A stretch of 21,112 nucleotides of DNA from Loktanella sp. (GTDB lineage Bacteria > Pseudomonadota > Alphaproteobacteria > Rhodobacterales > Rhodobacteraceae), in contig PUNR01000049.1 in the NCBI GenBank assembly GCA_003551805.1, forward strand, positions 1 to 21,112, given 5' to 3'. A program made the position numbers and the translations under genes. Of the stretch, positions 7,701 through 14,663 are shown in pieces. A model generated the notes under the pieces. That model was not told the DNA's origin and made no database searches. It saw only the letters and a list, made by a program, of their open reading frames with translations. Each line of letters begins with the position of its first letter. Within the stretch, counting starts at the first letter, position 1.

Positions 7701-9049
7701 CCCAAAAGGGCGGGATTGTCTTGGGCTGTCGCAGGCGCAAGGATCAGGTGATTGTGCAGGTATGCGACAGTGGGATCGGCATTGCCGACACGGATACCGC
7801 CGCGATTTTTAACGCCTATCACCGCGTCGATACCGATACGGTCATGATTGAACACGGCATGGGCCTTGGCCTTGCCATCGTGCAGCGGCTGGCCATGCTG
7901 ATGGAACATCCCGTCACGGTCAAATCCAAGCTGGGGAAAGGCTCGTGTTTCAGCATGGCGATGGATGTCGCCGACAAGGCAGCACGGGCCAAGACCCCGA
8001 AACAGGATGCCACAGTCAAACACAAGACCGGCACCATTCTGCTGGTCGAGGATGAAGACCCCCTGCGTGAATTGATGACCAAGATGCTCACCAAATCGGG
8101 CCATACGGTTGTGGCTATGGCAAATGTGAATGCTGCCTTGGCTTGGGTCAAGGATTACCCCGAAGGACCGGATCTGTTGTTGACGGATTATGATCTGGTC
8201 GATGACGATGATGGTCTGAGCTTGGCGCAGAATCTGGCCGAACTGCTTGGCAATGAGCTGCCGACGATCATCCTGACCGGCGATATCACAACCGAAACCC
8301 TGCAAGCCATCGATGCCGCCGGTTTCGCGCAGGTGATCAAACCGGTGATGCCCGACGTGCTGCTGGCGCAGATATCCAGCCTTTTGACCTGTGCAAAAGG
8401 CACAAGGCGGCCACATAGCGGGCATCGCGACAGTATCACGACGGTGCATGTCGTCGATGATGATCTGATGGTGCGCGAAACCATGCGGCGTCTGTTCGAG
8501 GTCGAAGGCTGGGGCGTCAGAACCTATGCCTCAAGCGAGGATCTGCTGGCCGCGCCACGCCCAAGCGAAACCGATTGCCTGCTGATCGACAACAACTTGC
8601 CGGGAATGGACGGTGCGACCTTGATTGCAACCTTGCGCGATGAGGGCCTGAACCTGCCGATGGTCATGCTGACCGGTCACGGCGATGTTTCTATCGCTGT
8701 CGCGGCGTTCAAGGCTGGTGCATCCGATCTGATCGAAAAACCGGCAAGTGCCGCCGATCTGTTGGCCAGCCTGCGCCATGCGATTGCAGTTAAACCGGGT
8801 GACAGCGGACAAAGCAAAGCAGCGGCGTCAGCGCGCAAAAGGTTCACCAGCCTGACACCACGCGAAATCGATGTGCTGGCGGGGGTACTGCAAGGCGCGC
8901 CCAACAAGATCATCGCCAACGATCTGGGCATCAATCAGCGGACAGTGGAAAACCACCGCGCGTCGGTCATGCGCAAAACAGGCGCAGCATCGCTGCCGGA
9001 ACTTGTGCGTCTGGCGCATGTCGGCGGCGTACAAAGCAACGCGGGCTGA
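4799..9049 (+). CDS. CheB-CheR-PAS-histidine kinase-REC-REC-LuxR fusion regulator
   Basis: This 1416-residue cytosolic protein chains seven modules. CheB methylesterase is at about 8-190, with Ser18 in GASAGG, His45 in HLDPAHSG and Asp137 in GHDG; it lacks the usual CheB receiver. CheR methyltransferase is at about 210-455, with the SAM motif VAGCSTGEEAYSLA (309-322) and CRNVLIYL (413-420). A coiled coil (about 630-715) has the EEFQSTNEELLASKEELQS pattern typical of CheB/CheR fusions. PAS is at about 716-820. The kinase follows, with H-box ASHDLRQPLQ (His849), N-box RNLLSNAVKY, G1 DSGIGI and G2 GMGLGLAI. REC1 has Asp1130, Thr1160 and Lys1181; REC2 has Asp1264, Thr1292 and Lys1314. The FixJ-like HTH is at about 1350-1412 (SLTPREIDVL, QRTVENHR). 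All key residues are intact. The start is TTG at 4799, because CAGGAG ends six bases before it and the ATG at 4794 is out of frame. There are no membrane segments, so the input is probably cytosolic. It may control the divergent stress series (inference). Confidence 0.93.
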   Translation: MPKDETDKTLHVIAIGASAGGLEVCRAVLHDLPATTQAAFILILHLDPAHSGMMVDLLQEHTGLHVVQATDGMALRAGTLHVIPPGVFLQVKTRKVHLFKPDTGKAVRLPFDVCLDSLAKDKSVQAACVILSGNGHDGSAALANFGKAGGLIMAQDPADARYPSMPQSAIDTGHVAQTLATDAFHDAIIAFAATDHHDVVGDAQETCSNDVLDFIRTHGAQDFSLYKRGTLERRIARRMALIGLGPDENARYLDILRADNDERSQLSADLLIHVTSFFRDPAVFEHLSTTALPDLLAAHPGDRPLRVWVAGCSTGEEAYSLAIACTEAIEASGFTGQVQVLASDIDPEAITTARAGYYSADIETSVSPARLKRFFIAEDGGWRVTSRLRDIIVFTVADLLTDPPFSKIDLVSCRNVLIYLTPDAQKRVIARSCFALRENGLLLLGAAEMPGASDNCFTMADKSARLWRRTGHSQAQDLDFAAGLRDDAPARSMPTPAQNASLANLCRRIVLEYHAPAAVLFNPQFETLYLLGPTERYLKFTQGHPSTDLVGFLPKAIHARFRAAVASCSPANPLAKVAGSRMPGQPSFDIVIHRVSGGAQPMLLACFIDRVPMSSDVDQTGAKTTQDSADLELELATTRSDLSEALRDLEQEIEAHGNDAAEARSIHEEFQSTNEELLASKEELQSLNEELTALNVQLQETLERHRTTANDLQNVLYSTDVATLFLDLDLTIRFFTPAARQIFRVIPSDVGRPFTDLASVARDDDLIRDTQTVLTGKVPIETEAQGAGDKWFLRRIQPYRAEGDKVEGLVITYIDITERKRATVALVTAMDEAERATKAKSRFLASASHDLRQPLQSMALLHKLLARHRPSAEALRLTAILDQTLNSMTLMLDSMLDVNRIESGTVRPNIQPVEIGRLMQQLVDEFSPHAGLKGLRLRTVPCSLWVLTDPQLLEQMLRNLLSNAVKYTQKGGIVLGCRRRKDQVIVQVCDSGIGIADTDTAAIFNAYHRVDTDTVMIEHGMGLGLAIVQRLAMLMEHPVTVKSKLGKGSCFSMAMDVADKAARAKTPKQDATVKHKTGTILLVEDEDPLRELMTKMLTKSGHTVVAMANVNAALAWVKDYPEGPDLLLTDYDLVDDDDGLSLAQNLAELLGNELPTIILTGDITTETLQAIDAAGFAQVIKPVMPDVLLAQISSLLTCAKGTRRPHSGHRDSITTVHVVDDDLMVRETMRRLFEVEGWGVRTYASSEDLLAAPRPSETDCLLIDNNLPGMDGATLIATLRDEGLNLPMVMLTGHGDVSIAVAAFKAGASDLIEKPASAADLLASLRHAIAVKPGDSGQSKAAASARKRFTSLTPREIDVLAGVLQGAPNKIIANDLGINQRTVENHRASVMRKTGAASLPELVRLAHVGGVQSNAG

Positions 9050-9069
9050 TCAAAGCCAGCGTGCCGCGC

Positions 9070-9204
9070 CTAGGTTTCAGGGCTGGTGATAGTCAATGAT
9101 CCACGCATCTGGGGCAGCGACGCGGGATAAGTCGCTTGCAACCAAGCGGCCAGATGTTCGCGAATTTCACAGCGCAGATCGAAAACACGTGGCGCACTTG
9201 CTAG
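9070..9204 (-). pseudogene. Probable remnant of an MscS-family channel C-terminus
   Basis: After the ygfZ stop, a 44-codon minus-strand frame ends with TAG at 9070-9072. It reads SAPRVFDLRCEIREHLAAWL followed by QATYPASLPQMRG. This resembles, from memory, the cytoplasmic C-terminus of some MscS mechanosensitive channels (pattern DLRCxVREKLixxLxxxYPxxLPR). The similarity starts essentially at the ygfZ stop codon, in a different frame. There is no start codon or upstream channel domain, so it would be a leftover of a deleted gene. An accidental open frame is the alternative. Confidence 0.42.
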
Positions 9205-9941
9205 TCTGCCCGCGCCACTGTTGCACTGCCTGCCTGCATCGGGCCTGTTGCGCGGTCAAAGCGCAGATAGGCAATGGCCTGATCGCCGCTGACACTGTGC
9301 AGCACACCCACATCTTTACCATCCGAAGTGATAGCGTCGCCGCAATCCGCCTCGCCGTCGATCCGGATCCGCGCCAGCCCTTTGCGCAATTCGGTCTTGT
9401 GCTTCATGCGTGCAACCAGTTCCTGCCCGACATAGCAACCTTTGCGGAAATCGACGCCATGCAGGTTTTCGAAACCTGCCTCCAAGATATAAGTGTCGGG
9501 TGTCAGTTCGATCCCTGTTTCCGGGATCAGATGCGCCACGCGCAGGGCGTCCCAATCGGTGTTATCGCTGATGTCGCTGTCGCTGTTGCCGTAATGCCGC
9601 CAGCCCAAGGCCGGATGGCGCGGATCAGCCATAGCGCCCTGTGGCATCGCACCGGTTCCGCGCGACACCACCAGATCGGTCTGGTCGATCTGCACGGCAG
9701 CGCGCAGCCGGTACATCATCAACCGTTGTGCCAGCGTTGCGGCATGGCTTTGCGCTACATCCACCAGCAAGCGGTCGTCCTGACCGATGACAAAGAAATC
9801 CGCGATGAATTTACCCTGTGGTGTGAGCAAGGCAGCGTAGATGATGCTACCTGCCGCACGGGTGACGTCATTGGTGATCAGCCCTTGCAGGAACTCTAGC
9901 CGGTCGGTGCCGCTGACAGACAGGACTACGCGGTCAGACAT
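9201..9941 (-). CDS. ygfZ: YgfZ/GcvT-fold folate-binding protein
   Basis: The product (246 residues from the third of three consecutive ATGs) belongs to the YgfZ/IbaG57 family, tetrahydrofolate-binding proteins that help maintain or repair Fe-S enzymes. The start of the domain reads RVVLSVSGTDRLEFLQGLIT, as expected for the GcvT-like fold. The family signature KGCYVGQE with its conserved cysteine is present near residue 170. Length is typical for the shorter alphaproteobacterial forms. Three ATGs (9947, 9944, 9941) follow AAAAGG with spacers of 3, 6 and 9 bases; I prefer 9941 or 9944 from spacing and the usual N-terminus. The gene overlaps the last codons of the upstream ABC exporter, so translation is probably coupled. 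Confidence 0.9.
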   Translation of the reverse strand: MSDRVVLSVSGTDRLEFLQGLITNDVTRAAGSIIYAALLTPQGKFIADFFVIGQDDRLLVDVAQSHAATLAQRLMMYRLRAAVQIDQTDLVVSRGTGAMPQGAMADPRHPALGWRHYGNSDSDISDNTDWDALRVAHLIPETGIELTPDTYILEAGFENLHGVDFRKGCYVGQELVARMKHKTELRKGLARIRIDGEADCGDAITSDGKDVGVLHSVSGDQAIAYLRFDRATGPMQAGSATVARAD

Positions 9942-11718
9942 CATCATTTTCCTTTTGCTGTGAAAATTGCAGGCGGTTCAGGTCGGCATAGATGCCGCCG
10001 CGCGCAATCAGTTCGTCATGGGTGCCTTGGTCGACGACGCGGCCCTGATCCATCACTACGATCTTGTCGGCGTTATAGATCGTCGACAGGCGGTGCGCGA
10101 TCACCAATGTCGTGCGCCCTGCGGACAGCTTTTCCAGCGCCTCCTGCACGATGCTTTCGGATTTGGTATCAAGCGCGCTTGTCGCTTCGTCCAGCAGCAG
10201 GACCGGCGTGTTGCGGATCAAGGCCCGCGCGATAGCGACACGCTGGCGCTGTCCACCCGAAAGATTTGACCCGCGCGGTCCGGCAGGGCTGTCCAGACCG
10301 TTCGCCAGCATCGGCAGAAAGTCACTGACATGGGCTGCGTCAAGCGCCTGTTGCAACTGTGCCTCGCTGATATCGTCGCGCCCCAGCAGGATATTGTCGC
10401 GCAGGGTTTCGTCGAACAGCGCTGCATCCTGACTGACCACGGAAAACAGCCCGCGCAAATCGCCCAGCCCCATCGTGTTGATCGGCGTGCCGTTGATCCG
10501 CACTTCGCCCGTGTTCGGATCGACCAGCCGGGTCAGGACATTGAAGATCGTGCTTTTGCCAGCGCCGGATGCACCGACCAGCGCAGTCGTCTTGCCTGCC
10601 TCGGCGGTGAAGCTGGCCCCGCGCAGGACGGGCAGGTCGCCATAATGCAGATGCACGTCATCTATCGTGATCTGCGGCAATCCATCAGGGACCGCGCGTG
10701 GCTGTGCCGGTGACAGAATCGAGGGGTGCAGGTTCAACACCTCTTGCAGCCGTTCGACACTGGCCGCCGCCATCTGCCATTGGCCAGCCATCGCGCCCAG
10801 ACGGCGCAACGGATCAAAGGCCAGCGACATTGCCGTAAAAAACGCCATGAACTGCCCGGCTGTCTTTTCGCCCGAGATAATCTCGGACCCGCCGTAAATC
10901 AGCACGCCGAGAAACCCCAGACCGGTCATGATATCGATCAGCGCCGGCACAGTTGCCTGCCCGACAGAGGTGCGCACATTCGCGTCGATCCCCTGCTTGA
11001 TCAGGTCGTTGTACCGGTCGCCCTGATACTTTTCCAAACGGTTCAGCTTGATCGGGTTGATGCCGTGAAACACCTCGTCCAGCCGCGTGGAAATGCGCCC
11101 TGCAATCGCGCGCGCATTGCGCGACCGGCGACGGATATAGGCCTGCACCAGCAAGGATGGCATCACCAGCAGCGGCACGCCGATCACAGCGATCAGCGTC
11201 CATCGCCAGTCGATCCACAGAGCGACTGAAAACAGCCCGATCAGCGACACCAGATCACGCCCGAGGGCGGTCAGGATGCTGGCCCAGATCCCGTTGATCG
11301 CGCCGACATCACCCTGCACCCGTTCGATCAGTTGCCCCGGCGGGTGGGTCTGGAAAAATCCGGTGTCCAGCGTCATCATATGGGCCAGCAAATGGCGGCG
11401 CATGTCGGCTGACGCGTATTGCTGGATCAGCGTCATCAGGATCGACCGTCCCGCAGCCGTGGCCGCACGCAGGATGAAGATACCCATGACGGCAAATCCA
11501 ACCCAGTAAAGCGCGTCACTGTCGCCCGCGGCAAATACGTCATCGAACATCGGCTGAACCATGCGGCTAAGTGCGGCCAGCATTGATCCTTCGACGGCCA
11601 TCAGTACCAGCGCCAGTATCAGCAAGCCCTTGTGGTGACGCAGATAATCGCGCCACAGCCACCAAAACAGGCTGGTCGCGGACTGGTCTTTGCCGTCTTT
11701 GGGAATGGGTGGGGGCAT
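9934..11718 (-). CDS. MsbA-like ABC exporter, fused membrane and ATPase domains
   Basis: This 594-residue half-transporter would act as a homodimer in the inner membrane, exporting a lipid, lipid A precursor, drug or peptide. The membrane domain (about 15-330) has about six helices and the coupling segments typical of type IV exporters (THPPGQLIERVQGDVGAI). The ATPase domain (about 345-590) carries Walker A GASGAGKST (382-390), the Q-loop VSQDAALF, signature LSGGQRQRVAIARAL (486-500), Walker B VLLLDE (506-511) and the H-loop His542. All catalytic elements are intact. The ATG at 11716-11718 has AAGG about eight bases upstream. It is divergent from the aminotransferase gene and overlaps ygfZ downstream. 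Closest in style to MsbA/LmrA; the substrate is not readable from sequence. Confidence 0.92.
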   Translation of the reverse strand: MPPPIPKDGKDQSATSLFWWLWRDYLRHHKGLLILALVLMAVEGSMLAALSRMVQPMFDDVFAAGDSDALYWVGFAVMGIFILRAATAAGRSILMTLIQQYASADMRRHLLAHMMTLDTGFFQTHPPGQLIERVQGDVGAINGIWASILTALGRDLVSLIGLFSVALWIDWRWTLIAVIGVPLLVMPSLLVQAYIRRRSRNARAIAGRISTRLDEVFHGINPIKLNRLEKYQGDRYNDLIKQGIDANVRTSVGQATVPALIDIMTGLGFLGVLIYGGSEIISGEKTAGQFMAFFTAMSLAFDPLRRLGAMAGQWQMAAASVERLQEVLNLHPSILSPAQPRAVPDGLPQITIDDVHLHYGDLPVLRGASFTAEAGKTTALVGASGAGKSTIFNVLTRLVDPNTGEVRINGTPINTMGLGDLRGLFSVVSQDAALFDETLRDNILLGRDDISEAQLQQALDAAHVSDFLPMLANGLDSPAGPRGSNLSGGQRQRVAIARALIRNTPVLLLDEATSALDTKSESIVQEALEKLSAGRTTLVIAHRLSTIYNADKIVVMDQGRVVDQGTHDELIARGGIYADLNRLQFSQQKENDDV

Positions 11719-11792
11719 TGGCCGCCTTCTTTTGTGATGACTTGCAACGGTCTAATCGTAAATGGGGGCATAGGGCAAGTTGGGCAAGCTTG

Positions 11793-11811
11793 ACGCCGCC
11801 CGGCGCGGCGT
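11793..11811. repeat. GC-rich hairpin in the divergent promoter region
   Basis: ACGCCGC, loop CCGGC and GCGGCGT form a perfect 7-bp stem, extendable by a G-T and a T-A pair. It lies 36 bases before the aminotransferase start in the 129-base gap shared with the divergent ABC exporter. Just upstream, GGGCAAG occurs twice with a nine-base period. It may be a leader structure or operator; no T-run follows. Confidence 0.35.
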
Positions 11812-11847
11812 TACTGTCCGGCGTGCAACCTTTCAGAAAGCTATTTC

Positions 11848-13023
11848 ATGTCACTTTCCAACGGTCGGGCCTATCTGGCTATTCCCGGTCCTTCAGTCAT
11901 GCCCGATGTCGTTCTGCGCGCGATGCACCGCGCCTCGCCCAACATCTATGAAGGCGAATTGCACGACCTGACCGCCAGCCTGATCCCCGATCTGCAAGCC
12001 GTCGCCATGACCACGGCCAAGGTTGCGATCTATATCGGCAACGGCCATGCCGCATGGGAGGCCGCGCTGGCCAATACAATGTCGCGTGGCGATGCCGTGC
12101 TGGTACTGGCGACGGGGCCATTCTGCATTGGCTGGGGGGCGATGGCCGCAGGCATGGGCGTGCATGTGGAAACGCTTGATTTCGGATACAACACGCCTGT
12201 CGATGCGGGCAGGGTCACCGAATATCGGGCGGCGGATAAGGCAGGCCGGATCAAGGCGGTGCTGGCGGTGCAGGTCGATACATCCACCAGCGTGAAAAAC
12301 GATATCGCAGCTTTGCGCGCGGCAGTGGATGCTGCAGGGCATCCGGCGCTGCTGTTCGCGGATTGCATCGCATCCCTTGGCTGCGACCGGTTCGAGATGG
12401 ACGCCTGGGGCGTCGATGTCATGGTTGCCGGTTGCCAGAAAGGGCTGATGACGCCTGCAGGGCTGGGTTTCGTGTGGTTCAACGCCAAAGCCGATGCCGC
12501 GCGCGGTGATTGCGTCACCAGTTATTGGGATTGGCGCCCGCGGGCAGAGCCGGAACAATTCTACCAGTATTTCAATGGCACAGCCCCCACACACCACCTT
12601 TACGGATTGCGTGCCGCGCTGGACCTGATCAAGGCCGAGGGGCTGGACCATGTCTTTGCCCGTCATGCCAAGCTTGCGCAGACAGTCTGGGCGGCGTTTG
12701 ATTGCTGGTCCACGACCGGACCGTTGCAGATGAACGTGGCGGATGCGGCGCATCGGTCGCATGCGGTCACTTCGGCTGTGATCGGGTCACCGTTGGGCGA
12801 CAGGTTGCGCAATTGGTGCGAACATACCTGCGGGCTGACGCTTGGGATCGGGCTGGGGCGCGCGCCTGCGGATGGCTATTTCCGCATCGGTCATATGGGC
12901 CATGTGAACGCCCAAATGATTATGGGCGCGCTGGGCACGATTGATGCAGGGCTCAAGGCGCTGGATATCCCGCATGGGCGCGGCGCGCTTGAGGCTGCGT
13001 CAAACGTGGTCGCCTCTGCCTAA
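11848..13023 (+). CDS. Class V PLP-dependent aminotransferase (alanine-glyoxylate type)
   Basis: This 391-residue fold-type I enzyme belongs to the alanine/serine-glyoxylate aminotransferase group, which moves amino groups between an amino acid and a 2-oxo acid in the cytoplasm. The N-terminal LAIPGPSVMP (10-19) is the usual substrate-side motif. The cofactor-binding Asp172 is in LLFADCIASLG, and the Schiff-base lysine is Lys198 in AGCQKGLMTPAGLG. NGTAPTHHLYGLRAAL (243-258) matches the conserved TPPT-type loop. Arg346 in FRIGHMG should hold the substrate carboxylate. The ATG at 11848 has only a weak ribosome binding site (AGAAAG). Its TAA overlaps the stop of the convergent DUF305 gene by three to four bases. 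The pyridoxamine-pyruvate aminotransferase branch shares the same motifs, so the substrate is uncertain. Confidence 0.87.
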   Translation: MSLSNGRAYLAIPGPSVMPDVVLRAMHRASPNIYEGELHDLTASLIPDLQAVAMTTAKVAIYIGNGHAAWEAALANTMSRGDAVLVLATGPFCIGWGAMAAGMGVHVETLDFGYNTPVDAGRVTEYRAADKAGRIKAVLAVQVDTSTSVKNDIAALRAAVDAAGHPALLFADCIASLGCDRFEMDAWGVDVMVAGCQKGLMTPAGLGFVWFNAKADAARGDCVTSYWDWRPRAEPEQFYQYFNGTAPTHHLYGLRAALDLIKAEGLDHVFARHAKLAQTVWAAFDCWSTTGPLQMNVADAAHRSHAVTSAVIGSPLGDRLRNWCEHTCGLTLGIGLGRAPADGYFRIGHMGHVNAQMIMGALGTIDAGLKALDIPHGRGALEAASNVVASA

Positions 13024-13433
13024 TCGGCAGGGGCGTTGGTGGCGAGCCAGTCCTGCATCCAAGCGATTTCTTCCTGCTGCGCGGCGATGATTTCAAGGGC
13101 CAGTTCGCGTACTTCGGGGTCGCTGCCATATTCCAGCACGACCTCGGCCATGGCGACAGCGCCTTCGTGATGCGGAATCATGCCGCGGATGAAATCGACA
13201 TCGGCATCGCCGGTGAAGGGGATCATCATCGCGGCATGCATGGCGTCGTTGACAGCGGCGAAGGCAGCGGCGGCGTCATTCGGGGGTGCTGCCATATCGT
13301 GACCGCTATGATCCATATCGGCATGGTCGCCGTGGTTCATGCCGGCATGGCCGCTGTGGTCCATTGTGACGGTTTGGGCGACGATTGCGGTGCCGATCAC
13401 GGCAACCGCGGCAAGTGGGATCCAAAGGCGCAT
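13020..13433 (-). CDS. Periplasmic DUF305 (CopM-like) protein with His/Met repeats
   Basis: This 137-residue secreted protein starts at ATG 13431-13433, which has AAGGAAGAG about seven bases upstream; a longer frame to 13484 would hide the signal peptide. Residues 1-20 (MRLWIPLAAVAVIGTAIVAQ) are a signal peptide or membrane anchor. Residues 24-47 are three octapeptides of the form MDHSGHAG, MNHGDHAD, MDHSGHDM, a plausible copper or other soft-metal site. The DUF305 hallmark FIRGMIPHHEGAVAMAEVV lies at 81-99, followed by an acidic helix. DUF305 members include cyanobacterial CopM, a periplasmic copper-binding resistance protein. The gene follows a HisC-like gene on the same strand but has its own CueR-like promoter. 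A metal role is inferred, not proven. Confidence 0.9.
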   Translation of the reverse strand: MRLWIPLAAVAVIGTAIVAQTVTMDHSGHAGMNHGDHADMDHSGHDMAAPPNDAAAAFAAVNDAMHAAMMIPFTGDADVDFIRGMIPHHEGAVAMAEVVLEYGSDPEVRELALEIIAAQQEEIAWMQDWLATNAPAD

Positions 13434-13463
13434 GGTTTCTCTTCCTTTTGTGGGACTGGCACC

Positions 13464-13494
13464 TGAATGGGTGGTTCCAGTCACTGGAAGGCAA
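13464..13494 (-). promoter_or_regulatory. CueR/HmrR-type (MerR family) promoter-operator
   Basis: On the minus strand TTGCCT (13494-13489) serves as -35 box and CATTCA (13469-13464) as a poor -10 box, 19 bases apart. The long spacer contains the perfect palindrome TTCCAGTGACTGGAA (13475-13489). E. coli copA has the same layout: TTGACC, 19-base spacer with a TTCC/GGAA dyad, TAACCT. Such over-long spacers are the mark of MerR-family activators that twist the promoter on metal binding. It lies nine bases after the hisC-like stop and 31 bases before the DUF305 start. Confidence 0.62.
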
Positions 13495-13502
13495 GCGCTG
13501 AT

Positions 13503-14609
13503 TTACACAGATGCGTGATGCAAAGCCACAGGCAGGGCCGCCGCGAAAGCTGCGATCTGATCAGGTGTGCCGCAACTGACGCGGATGCAGCGGTCTTGCG
13601 GGGCAACAAAGGGCATGCGCACGAAAATGCCCTGATCGACCAACGAGGCTAGTACCCGCCGCGCGAACGCGCCATCCTTGCCACAATCGATCGTGACAAA
13701 ATTGGTGGCAGAGGGCAGGGTGGTCAGGTCGCTATCGCGGGCGATCTGGCCAATCCTTGCACGTGAGGTTGCGATTTCGCTGCGCACATGATCCAGCCAG
13801 CCACTGTCCTGAAACGCGGCCAAGGCACCCGCCTGCGATATCCGGCTAAGCCCGAAATGGTTGCGCACCTTGTCAAATCCCGCAATGACCTCTGCCGCGC
13901 CGATGGCATAACCGATGCGCGCACCTGCCATGCCATGCGCCTTGGAAAAGGTGCGCAGGCGGATCACGTTCGGGGTATCTGCGGGGATGTCGGGGGCCGT
14001 GCCGTCAGGGGCAAGGTCAATATAGGCTTCGTCCAGCAGCAGCAGACAATTCTCCGGCAGGTTGGCGATCATGCGGGTAATAACGTCGCCCTGATGCCAG
14101 CTACCCATCGGGTTGTCGGGGTTCGCGATATAGACCAGCTTTGCGCCGGTTTCATGCGCCTTGGCGACCAGTGCGTCGGGGTCTTCGCAATCGCCGTTAT
14201 AGGGGACTTTGTGCAATTGCCCGCCAAAGCCCGCAACGTGGTAGTTGAAGGTCGGATAGGCCCCGTCCGATGTGACCGCCACATCCCCCGGTGCAATATA
14301 AAGCCGGACCAGCAGCCCGAGCAGCCCGTCGATCCCTTCGCCGACGATGATGTTGTCCATGCCAACACCGTGATGCGGCGCAAGCGCTACACGCAGGTCG
14401 TAACTTTGGGCATCGCCGTACATCCAGACATCGGATGCGGCTTTTTGCATCGCGGCGATGGCCTTGGGCGAGGGGCCAAAGGCGCTTTCGTTTGCGCCCA
14501 GCCGCGCGATGAACGGTGCACCCCTTTCGCGTTCCTGCGTTTCCGGCCCGACGAAAGGGACCGTGGCAGGGAGAGAGGCAGCAAGCGGGGTCACTTTGGG
14601 GTGGGGCAT
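13503..14609 (-). CDS. hisC: HisC-like histidinol-phosphate/aromatic aminotransferase
   Basis: This 368-residue class I/II PLP enzyme resembles histidinol-phosphate aminotransferase, which makes histidinol phosphate from imidazole-acetol phosphate and glutamate. Counting from the ATG at 14607-14609, Asn163 lies in IANPDNPMGSW, Asp193 and Tyr196 in LLLLDEAYIDL, and the Schiff-base Lys223 in RTFSKAHGMAGARIGYAIG. A C-terminal Arg in CIRVSCGT fits the HisC substrate site. I prefer this ATG because AAAAGGTG is six bases upstream; a GTG at 14618 overlaps that site. The gene lies between valS and the DUF305 gene, not in a his operon, so it may be a paralogue acting on phenylalanine or another amino acid. 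The symbol reflects family only. Confidence 0.85.
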   Translation of the reverse strand: MPHPKVTPLAASLPATVPFVGPETQERERGAPFIARLGANESAFGPSPKAIAAMQKAASDVWMYGDAQSYDLRVALAPHHGVGMDNIIVGEGIDGLLGLLVRLYIAPGDVAVTSDGAYPTFNYHVAGFGGQLHKVPYNGDCEDPDALVAKAHETGAKLVYIANPDNPMGSWHQGDVITRMIANLPENCLLLLDEAYIDLAPDGTAPDIPADTPNVIRLRTFSKAHGMAGARIGYAIGAAEVIAGFDKVRNHFGLSRISQAGALAAFQDSGWLDHVRSEIATSRARIGQIARDSDLTTLPSATNFVTIDCGKDGAFARRVLASLVDQGIFVRMPFVAPQDRCIRVSCGTPDQIAAFAAALPVALHHASV

Positions 14610-14626
14610 GGATTTCACCTTTTATG

Positions 14627-14662
14627 CGCTCCGCGCGGGGAGTATTTTTAGAAATAAGAAGC
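14627..14662. repeat. Candidate dispersed Rhodobacteraceae intergenic motif
   Basis: CTCCGCGCGGGGAG followed by TATTTTTAGAAATAAGAAG sits between hisC and valS. I recall near-identical GGGGAGTATTT...GAA(A)GAAG strings recurring in intergenic regions of many Rhodobacteraceae genomes. Only one copy is seen in this window, so the repeat call depends on outside knowledge and is tentative. Confidence 0.3.
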
Positions 14663-14663
14663 A

